Shown: piece by piece, positions 55,331 through 64,000 of the stretch
Numbering within the stretch: the first letter of the stretch is position 1
How the letters are laid out: each line of letters begins with the position of its first letter
Assembly (NCBI RefSeq): GCF_029867415.1
Contig: NC_081181.1
Span: forward strand, 77,038,144 to 77,102,143
DNA: 64,000 nt
Reading direction: 5' to 3'
Source: Vicia villosa
Taxonomy: Eukaryota > Streptophyta > Magnoliopsida > Fabales > Fabaceae
Made by a program: the position numbers and the translations under genes
The notes under the pieces: model-generated
The model's input: only the letters and a program-made list of their open reading frames with translations
Told to the model about the DNA's origin: nothing
Database searches by the model: none

Positions 55331-57045
55331 TTTTCATTGGGTCCTTGGTAGTGAGTACACAATTTGTTGCACTTAGGCAACCATTGAAATACTCCTTTAG
55401 GAACTAAAATTCTCCTAAATTTGCATTTTTCAATGGTATGACCCTTTTTGCAACAATAATGACAGGTAATATGATGAGAATATGGTGTTTTGCTAGTTGA
55501 TACTTTTGGTACAAAAGTGTATTTGCTATATAAAGGAGTATACGATCTTTTGAACTTATTTGGATCAACGGCAAAAGTCACTTTTGGTTGTAGAGCCTTG
55601 TCTAACTTGGCTTTTAGATCTCTTACTTCTTTTTGCCAAATGTGACATGTCTCACAACCAAACCATGATGTAGGATCAATTTCAACTTTATCCTTTTGAA
55701 TGTCTAGCATAGATTGTTTTAAAGCTTCCATATCCTTTTCGGTTTTCTCAACTTTTGATTCAAGATATGAAAAGATTTTCTTATTTGAGGCCAAAAGTTT
55801 GAAAGCTTTAATTGCATCTCTATGTAATTCTTCAAAAGCAAGTTTTAGTTGAGAATGAGATACCTTATCTACGAGTTCAGGTTTAAGATGACTTACAGCT
55901 TTCTTTTTCTTGTGTTGATGAGCCATGAAACATAGGTTTGCTGATTCTTCTTCATCGCTTGATGAGCTTTCACTAGATGAATCACTTTCCCATGCTATGT
56001 AGGCTCTTTTAGATTTGTTGTGACCTTTGCTTTGGTTCTTCTCCTTTTCTTTCTTAAGGTATGGACAATCCGGTTTGTAGTGACCGGCTTTCCCACAATT
56101 GAAGCAAAGGCCTTTGATTTTTCCTTTGTTGTCGTCATCTTGTTTGAACTTGTTTGATTGCTTTCTATAGTTGATCAAGCCTTTATCAGAATGTTTTGCT
56201 CCATTTTTCTTTAGATATTTGTTGTATCTTCGCACAAACAGTCCCATTTCCTCATCATCGGAGTCTTCGTCATCACTTGTATCACTATCCTTTGGCTCTT
56301 GTCTTGAGGTCTTGGAGCTTGAAGCTTTTAGAGCTATTGACTTCTTCTCTACCTCTTTCTCCATGTTCTTTTCTTTCTTTGCCCTTTTCTCATGCATGTC
56401 AAGGCATTTAAGATGTTGTTCATGTTCCTCTAGTTTACCAAAGAGAGTGGTAATGTCTAAGGTGTTTAGATCATTTGCTTCCTTTATTGCTGTAACCTTG
56501 GGTTGCCATTCATTGTTCAAGCATCTTAAGATTTTGTTAGTAGCAACTGCATTGGAAACAGGTCTATCAAGAGAGTTTAACCGATTTTTCAGGTGAACGA
56601 ATCTCTTCTGCAAGTTTTCGATGGATTCACCATCTTCCATGTGGAAGAGTTCGAACTCTTGAGTTAACGTATTGATCCTAGCTAGTTTGACATCATCCGT
56701 TCCCTCGTGGGCAACTTGCAATGTGTCCCACATAGCTTTAGCTGATCTACAATGGGAAACGCGATAGTATTCATCAACTCCTAGAGCTGAGATTAGAATG
56801 TTTCTCGCTTTCCAATCCTATGCATGTCTCTTTTCATCTTCAGCATCCCAAGTATTTTCTGGTTTTGGAACAACTGCACCAGCTGCATTTGTCATGGTGA
56901 TCTGAAAGGGACCATTGACAATAGCTGTCCAGATGTTCCTATCAATTGCATTGATGTGGACACACATACAATCCTTCCAATAGCCATAGTTTTCACCGTT
57001 GAAAACATGAGCTCTATTGTGAGCCCCTTTAGGTCCGGAAGCCAT
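55306..57045 (-). pseudogene. gag: Copia gag of element E
   Basis: The minus-strand frame starts MASGPKGAHNRAHVFNGENY, about 55 bases after the primer site. It has the capsid-like UBN2 segment with WDTLQVAHEGTDDVKLARIN, FELFHMEDGESIENLQKRF and GKLEEHEQHLK, an acidic Ser/Asp patch (TSDDEDSDDEEMGLF), a canonical zinc knuckle CFNCGKAGHYKPDC (CX2CX4HX4C), a long coiled-coil segment, and a second Cys/His motif CHYCCKKGHTIEKC near the end. One TAG at 56818-56820 interrupts it (RHA stop DWKARNIL). Large, multi-knuckle Gag fits SIRE-type copia elements. Confidence 0.88.
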
Positions 57046-57085
57046 CTTTCCAATAAGTGTTTCACGTAGCACGGACTAAACCAGA

Positions 57086-57100
57086 GCTCTTGATGCCACT
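57086..57100 (-). promoter_or_regulatory. Primer-binding site of copia E
   Basis: The minus strand reads AGTGGCATCAAGAGC directly after the LTR end. It resembles the initiator-Met primer site TGGTATCAGAGC of plant copia elements with changes. Confidence 0.6.
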
Positions 57101-58644
57101 TGTTAGACGCTGGCCTTAGGATCTAGAGGGGGGTGAATAGATCGTTCACAGTTTTACAGAGTTAAACGACTTTTCAGCGGAAGTGATTCTGAATCGACTC
57201 GCGTCTATTCCGAACCACTATCGAAACGATTGTATATGTGTTTAAAAACCAGTCAAAAACTTGAGGTAAGTGATAAGAGTATACGTTGCAGAATCAAAGC
57301 GTTGCTCTTATTGAAAATCAGATTAACTTCTTGTATGATGGACAATGTTTGTAATGCAGTAAAAGTGATAGAAACAAATATACAAACACTTGGTGATAAT
57401 GATCAAATTGATGGTGATTCAATATGTGATGGATTGTGATGTTTATATAAGTTCTTAATTCTGATTCTTAACACTCGAATCGTTGATCAATTTGCTATTA
57501 TAACCAAATATGAACAAAACGTAAATGAAAAAGTAAAAGCGACAAGAACACGATATTTGTTTAGGCAGTTCGTCGATCGTCCTCGCTACGACTACGTCTG
57601 CCCCCAATTCCAAACTGAAATTGGGTAATCTTTCATTAATGTTGAAAGTAGTATATACAAAGAAGATAACAAAGCGATAAACCATAAACCAATTATGTCG
57701 ATCCTTTGAATCTTCTTCCCCCTTAATCTTGAGTCAGATCAAGGTTATCCAAGAGCTTCACTTTGATCCCTTTCTGCAGTGTCTTCAATTCCCTCGAACC
57801 CTTGTTCTTCAATCTTCACACTCAGCCGGATCCTCGATGAAGCCTCTTGATAAAAACCCCCATGAAACACCTATCTTGGAGGACAAAACCCGCAGATTTT
57901 ATTCACCAAAAACCCCACAAATCTTCACCCACTAGGAATCTTCAATTCCGTTCCATGGACGTTATCGAACTCGATCACTAACCCTCAACGCAAGAATGAT
58001 TATGTGTAATTGCGTTGGAGATGACGAAGAACGAAGATGAGAAGCCTTTGTGTATCTTTCAGTCGTTGGTGTTACGTTGAATAATTGAACCTTTGATAAT
58101 ATATATGATAGCTTAACAGTTGGAGATGAGAGAAACAGAATTTTTGGCATTCTTGATCAGTTAGGTCGACCTCTTGTAGTGCTTAGGTCGACCTAGCAGA
58201 GCTTGCAGAATTTTGCTCCCAGTTAGGTCGACCTGTTTAAGGAGTAGGTCGACCAGAATCCTCTTCAGATGCATTATGGGGACATTTTCTCAGATTAGGT
58301 CGACCTAGTTGTTGTGTAGGTCGACCTAGCAGACTGATATGTGAATTTCTTCATTTTAGGTCGACCTGAATGATGTGTGAGTCGACCTAGCAGAGGTATA
58401 TGGATTTTTCTCCATTTTAGGTCGACCTGGGTTGACAGTAGGTCGACCTAACTGCTGCTTTTCTGCATTCTTCTTGTTTTGCTTGTGCTGAGTCAACCTA
58501 TAAGCATAATAGGTCGACCTGTTCTGACATGAGTGATCAATGCTTGCTTTTCTTTGAGTTTTCTGCTTCCACCTTGTTGCTTGTATGCTTATTGAGTTTG
58601 CCATGAATCAAAAACATCTTTGTGATTTTAATCTTGTATTCACA
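57101..58644 (-). mobile_element. 5' LTR of copia element E
   Basis: 1544 bp, near-identical to 50058-51602. It holds the second palindrome array (about 58162-58520) and TATA-like sequence at 58097-58105. Small plus-strand frames here (e.g. 57230-57439) are LTR by-products repeated in both copies. Confidence 0.9.
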
Positions 58645-58649
58645 TACAA

Positions 58650-61560
58650 CAATTAAGAAAAATTAACAAAAATAATGACAATTATTCACAATATCTAAAC
58701 TATCTACACATTGATTTTATGCATTTTATTTGATTTAAAATTGGAATTATGAGCTAAAAATAAAAGCAAAACAAAAATTAAAATGAAAATCTAATCTACA
58801 CCGCAGGGGGGTGTATTAGCAGTTCCTAAATAGACTAAAATCAGTCATCAGCAAGGAACTGGGCTTAAACAGGGGTGTGGGAATAACAAGGGCACTCAGG
58901 CCCATGGACATCACGCATGGTGTGTTAGCAAGGAAGGGGTACGATTGAGAAAAGGTTCTCTTAGGCCCAAACGCACATTAGGTCCATGGCTCACTCTCTT
59001 TCCCATTTGATTACACTTTTTATTTCTTTATTACTGCATGCAAATGTTACATGGCTTATTATTCCTCAACGTGACATGCAAATAGCAGAGCAAATATCAA
59101 TTGGTCAAAGTCACCTAAGTGACTACAAGACAAAACTCAGTTCACCCAATCACGCTCAAACACGTCACACTCCCAATCATTCAGTAAAAGCCAAAAAACA
59201 AATGAATAGAGAAGCTGAGCCAATAAGAAGCAGACACGCAAGCCAAACAGGGGAGAAACATGAGGCCATGCACGGACGCCGGAGCAGTGCTCCGGTCGTC
59301 TTCCCCGGTACACCCTCGTCGGAGCAACAAATAAAATGCCCAGAAAACAACGAAGTTTACACTGCTCCACTCGGAATTCGACGCTGAGCACGAATCCGAC
59401 ATCGGTTCTTCCTAAAACTTCCTCTAGAATCCAAACCGAGAGCATATGGCTAAGCCCTAACATACGCAATCGTCACTAAAGCTTCCTCTAAACATATCAA
59501 GCCACTCGTAATCAAAAACCGAACTCGAATTTACGACTCAAACATCTAATCACTAAACATTTGGCGCAAAACAGATCAAATTCAAGAATCATAAATCTAT
59601 TACTCGTTTCTTTTGCCATGGAAGTTAGGAGAGCTTACCTGGAGCAAATCTTGAATCAAAAGATAGAGAAAATTCTACAGAGTGATGCAAGCTTGTTGTC
59701 AATGATGAAGCCACTTTCCGCGCCTCCGTACCATGAAAGTAAACTCACAAGTTTATTGCATACGCGAACTTGACGACGACGCTGTATCCTTTGAGTGCGA
59801 TGAAGGCAAGAGGATCGCGAAGTGGACGGTGTTATCGACGGCCTCAAATTTGAAGAAACATGAAGACGACGGTGTTCTTTATTGGACTGTTGAAGCTGAT
59901 GGTTGATAATGGAGATGATCGATGATGATTGTTGATGGTGGTGGTGGAGAATGGTTGATGATGAAGACTGATGGAGGTTGAGAAGCTTGAATGATGAAGA
60001 TGATGAAGATGAGGAAGATGGTGGTGGTTGGAGTTTGTTACACCATGTAACAAACTTTTTACCAAGAGAAAAAAGAGAGAGGGCCGAAGAGAGAAGAAAA
60101 GAGTGAGGAGAGCTTTGAGAAATGGAAAATGGTGAGTGTGGAGTATGTTAATGCTATGGTGTGCATGCTGTATAGGATCTTTTCCTTTGCTTAATGAACA
60201 AGGTTGGTGATTATGATATGGTTCACTTAACTTTTTCATGTAGCAGCAAATTTATGGACTTTTATGGCAATGTATCAAGTGTTGCTTATGTGTGTGTTGC
60301 CAACTTTCCATTCATATATCTCTCTCCATAGGCCATGGTATGATTCAAACTCGTGCCCGCCATAAATATAACACCTAATGGAACAAAATTGATGTTGAGG
60401 ATATTGTGAAACAACACCTAGAATCATGTGGAAATTGCTTATAAACATAGGGCCACACATTAAACTCTGGGGCACGCGCATGACTTATCCTGACTCCACA
60501 TTCATGGCCAAGGTATGGTTTAGCCAGGGCCCGACTTTGAAGACTCATAATTGTTTCATTACTCGATCAATGGACTAAATCCTTGTTTCATTGTGTAAAG
60601 GGCATGGAGGAGAGTAAAACCATACCAAGTTTGGGTTTATAGGACACCTGTAGAGCTCAAGAAATTGATTCCAATATGGCACGCCATGTGTTTGACATAA
60701 TGCTTACGCGTGTCCAGATATTTGCCTAGCTTTATGACTTGATTCAAATGAAAACCCTCTACTTCACACCTTGGTAACTCTTTAACCAAGCTTCAAATGA
60801 AAAAGTGTCCAACTACAAAGTTGTTCTCTTCCATGAGAGGAACAATTTTGATGTTGGAAATTTCTACAAAAAATGCCATTCGCCACGTGTAAATTGGTGA
60901 TGAAGTGAGTTGTTCGTTAGACTTTTTTAAGAACCAAAAACTTTTCTAAGTATAAAACTTTCCTTTTTTGATATTTTTCTATCTTTGGCAATTTTTGTCA
61001 AACTCCCGATTTTATCCATTCTTTGACTTTTTTTGATCGATTTTCCACCAAAATTCAATATTTGAGTGATTGACCTGATTTTGACCCAAAAGTCAACTGT
61101 TCTGATTTTTCTCCGATCTTATAGAAATCCCCGATTAATCAGTTTCTAAACCATGGAAATCGACTAAACGCCTCCACACAGTCACCATACCATCACTCCT
61201 CATAAAATCAGCTCTTGATCAATGTGTTGACCAAAAAGTCAATTGTGTTGACTTTGGTCAAGAAACCCTAATTTGGGAATAACCAGATGAACAATAAGTT
61301 TGTATTTTCCAACCAATGCTCTGACTTGAAGGTGAGGAAACCCTGATTCAAGAGTACCCTCAGAAGAATAATGCTACAAGGACAGACCTCGGATCTTTAT
61401 ATTTAATCAGGAGTTCTTTGCGCCAGAAGCCCCTTTCTTGTCTCCTTTTTGAAACAGTAACCATGATATGAATGCATGAATTTGGACCAAGACCTAATGG
61501 AGGTATGCATATGAATTATAAGCTAGATAAGTAAGGGTAGGACAAATTTGGGGTATGACA
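58650..61560 (-). mobile_element. 5' LTR of element C, 5' portion
   Basis: Continues the C LTR after the copia insertion and ends at TGTCATACCCC (61560). Compared with the 3' LTR it has a roughly 57-bp extra segment near 59829-59885 and lacks about 46 bp near 60127 that carry the TATA box in the other copy. Confidence 0.88.
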
Positions 61561-61565
61561 GTAAT

Positions 61566-63541
61566 AAAACATAAAAAAATTAAAATCTTAGCTATTTGAT
61601 CTTGTGCGATGCACCCAGGGAGGTCCATGGTGGACTGGCGCTTTGAGATGCGTTGGATGGAAGGCCGGTGAGATCTGATGGAGGAACGCTGAGGGAGCAT
61701 GGCATTTGCGTGAAGCATGTTGCTCCGAATCCAGAAATTCTCTTTCCCAGATGCGCGCGCTTTTCATTTGAATTGGACCACTCGCGTGATGACACGATGT
61801 CATCTTCTTCCCACCTTCCGTCGTCTTAGGTCTGTAACGACCTTAAGTGACGGCATGCCTCCGTAGCTGAAACCTGTGCATTACGAATACGGGCAAACAA
61901 CACCAAAATTTTTTCACGAGGCCATTGTTATGTTTGTCTAAACCTCACGAAGATAGCCATGGCCCCAATTGAACCTAAATTTATCTGTATGAGAAAACCC
62001 TAATTGAAGCTTGCTAATCCTAACAATGGTGGAACGTCCATAACAGCATAGAAACGCAATTAAAGCTCCAGAAACAATCAGTATATCATGACAAACACAT
62101 ATATGCAATTGGATTTTAATATGGATGCTTGAATAAACGTAATCAATTCAATTTAGGTTTAGACAAACCGTGAGCAATAGAGGGTGATTCTTGATGCTTC
62201 AAGCCTTGAATTTGATTGAGAAAGCTTTCTTGATGCTCCTGGTACGTGTTGCAATCAACAAAATACCTTGAATTGGTCTGCAATTCAGAATTCGTGTTTG
62301 ATATTTTCTTGGTTTTTGAGGCTCAAGTTTAGGGTTATTCTGGCTGCAGAATTCGTCCCCTTGTGATCTGAGAATGATGTGTTTATATAATAGAATGAAT
62401 TAGGGTTGTTATTCTGACTTGAATCCTCAAGAATCACTAATTGGCAATCTCAAAAATATCATTCATGGAAGTTTCTATATTAGGTCCAATTTCAATCTTT
62501 CATGATCAATACCACATTGCACGAAATTGGCTATAATATATGGTGTTTATTTGATGGAATTTGATTGAAAATCAAATTCAAATTAAATATCTTCCATATT
62601 TCTTTGAATATTTGATTTAGATAACTTTTTAAATGAATAAAAATAATATAAAATCAAATAAAATTTAGAAATTCGTGGCATTTGGATTAGAAACTCTTGG
62701 ATACTTGGGAAACAAGTTTGGACTATAACAAATTGGGCCTCTTTGTAAAAATATTCATTTTGAATCTTTTTTTCTTCACATTTTTCCCTCCAAAATGGTC
62801 CAACTTTGACAAGGCCTATCTCCCTCAATTTTTGAGGTATGGAGGAGTTCTAGGACTTTATAGAAACCTTAAAGAGTCCTATAACCAGTGTTTTTGGTCT
62901 TATGTCAAAATAATTTTCCATGCTCCTTGTGTGCTCTTTTGGAAAAGATATCTTTTGGTTGACCTTTGAAAAGGACCTATAATTTTTTGATCCATATCTC
63001 TCAGATGGAGCATTTTTGGACTTGGCATGTGAGACACAAAATTGTGGAGAATTCAATTTTCTTCAAAATGAGCTTTGGATGGAAAATTTCTGGCTGGTCA
63101 AACTTTAGTTGACTTTCTCCTATGAAAACCCTAATTTAGAAACTTTTGGAATTGTTGATTTCTGATCTTTCCTTGATGAACCATGATCAATTCTTGATCA
63201 AATGGTGAATGATACTTCAATATGAGGATGATAACAAAAAATCAGTAGTTTTGACTGTACTTTGACCACAGTTGACTTTTAGGTTAAATCAGTCGACTGT
63301 TGACTTTTTGAGCAATTGAGTGATCAATCTTTTGAATTGAGACCTGAAGTTTGTCATGGAGGTAGTGTGGGGTATCGTAGACCATATGGGATGCCTTGGA
63401 GCCTTAGGTTCGTTAATTTTTCCTCAGAACACCAAAACCCTAATTCTTTGAGCCTTGTTCAGGAGAGAGTGTCTTTGAGCTTTGTACCTTTATTTGAATT
63501 TGAACAAGAGAAATAGTATGGGAAAATTTTGGGGTATGACA
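61566..63541 (-). mobile_element. 5' LTR of element B, 5' portion
   Basis: Resumes B's LTR right of element C and ends at the LTR start TGTCATACCCCAAAATTTTC (63541, minus). Its last 916 bp align with the 3' LTR fragment 30389-31309. TATA-like TTATATAA at 62383-62390, telo-box and a TTGAC cluster at 63250-63310. Total 5' LTR length without C is about 3.78 kb. Confidence 0.85.
62383..62390 (-). promoter_or_regulatory. Likely TATA box of LTR B
   Basis: TTATATAA, about 1.15 kb into the LTR on the minus strand, followed by a leader with gaattctgcagc, comparable with the gaattcagaagc leader of A'. Confidence 0.45.
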
Positions 63542-64000
63542 TTTTGTTATCGTGGAAGTGGTTACGCTCATTTTGTTAAATCGTAAACTTAGAAAACTTT
63601 TATGTTTGGAATACACTACCTCTTCTATGTTTTAGGAGGTAGGGTTTTTTTCGATTTTTATTCGGGTGGATTATCCCTTATACTCCATTTATTGGATTCA
63701 ATGCTTATTAAAAAAAATTTAAATACCTGAAATTTACCATGGGTTAAAAGGTGATAGTGTTGAATAATTATTTTCCTAGATGTCATACTTATTTATCATA
63801 TCTATACTATTAATTCTTAAGTTACATCCATTTGCAGAATGATTTACTCAAAAAGTTGTATAATTTAATATGAAGAGAAAAATGCATATAATATAAGTGT
63901 CTAATATAATAAATAGACTATAGTTTGATTTTTTCCAGGGAATGTGAACCCTAGTCAAGTTATTTATGTTATATACTTTTATTTCTAGTAATAATCACTG
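63542..64000. other. Flanking DNA right of element B, nothing recognised
   Basis: AT-rich, with no coding frame or repeat I can identify. It may be host DNA or an older element; it is the only flank of B that is preserved. Confidence 0.4.

Larger units (their letters stand above)
50058..58644 (-). mobile_element. Ty1/copia element E, full length, SIRE/Maximus-like
   Basis: LTRs at 50058-51602 (3') and 57101-58644 (5'). On the minus strand they start TGTGAATACAAG and end ...CCAGCGTCTAACA. Target duplication taaaa (50053-50057) versus tacaa (58645-58649); the uninterrupted C 3' LTR reads ggactaaaacaattaag at this place, confirming the insertion. By eye the LTRs differ at about 20-25 of 1545 positions, so the insertion is young. 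Primer site AGTGGCATCAAGAGC and a polypurine run aaaaagggggag frame one gag-pol unit. There is no env-like ORF between pol and the 3' LTR. Lineage assignment is tentative. Confidence 0.9.
38637..61560 (-). mobile_element. Non-autonomous Ogre-type element C, complete, with nested copia
   Basis: Both LTRs are present (38637-42777 and 48826-61560), with a polypurine tract, a primer-binding site and a perfect 5-bp target duplication gtaat at 38632-38636 and 61561-61565. Without the nested copia the LTRs are about 4141 and 4143 bp. The internal region is only 6.05 kb and encodes just a reduced Gag. C sits inside the 5' LTR of element B, in the same orientation. Confidence 0.9.

Noticed and set aside
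56171..56596. 141-residue plus-strand frame
   Set aside because: Antisense of the copia E gag acidic/Ser-rich region; no independent support.

Overview
The window is plant DNA made almost entirely of nested, decayed LTR retrotransposons. I found no intact host gene, no tRNA or rRNA gene and no CRISPR. Five separate LTR types of the Ogre/Tat kind of Ty3/gypsy element are present. They start TGTYATACCCC, have multi-kilobase LTRs, a tRNA-Arg-like primer site TGGCGACTCTGCTGGGGAC, an extra ORF before gag and a second RNase H. That density suggests a large-genome legume, most likely tribe Fabeae (pea, vetch, lentil); this is inference from element content only.

Layout. 1-6574: 3' end of a plus-strand Ogre (A'), with tandem 3'-UTR repeats and a full 4.8-kb LTR that carries a small membrane-protein ORF behind its own TATA box. 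6575-18763: second plus-strand Ogre (A) with a 5'-truncated LTR, primer site, ORF1, gag, protease, RT, RNase H and archaeal-type RNase H, broken by stops and cut in the integrase zinc finger. 18764-22491: partial plus-strand LTR of a related family (D). 22761-about 26470: minus-strand Helitron remnant with a decayed PIF1-like helicase gene and a 3' terminal hairpin. 26473-28340: minus-strand copia fragment (F). 28341-30091: 3' end of an Athila-like element. 30108-30388: protease fragment of a chromovirus-like element.

30389-63541 is a three-level nest, all minus strand. Element B (3' LTR fragment 30389-31309, internal 31310-36833, 5' LTR 36834-38636 plus 61566-63541) was entered by element C (38637-61560, target duplication gtaat on both sides). 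C's 5' LTR was then entered by copia element E (50058-58644, duplication taaaa/tacaa). B and C are short non-autonomous Ogre relatives. Each encodes only a reduced Gag-like protein with two tandem copies of a zinc-knuckle-like domain that element A has once. They presumably relied on polymerase supplied by full-length Ogres (inference).

The best leads are: a stem-loop near the 3' end of all the Ogre-type LTRs whose stem changes on both sides at once; a copy of the primer-binding sequence inside those LTRs; the duplicated-knuckle Gag of B and C; the LTR micro-ORF; palindrome arrays upstream of TATA boxes in three unrelated LTRs; and a 20-nt splice-acceptor-like sequence identical just before gag in A and B.
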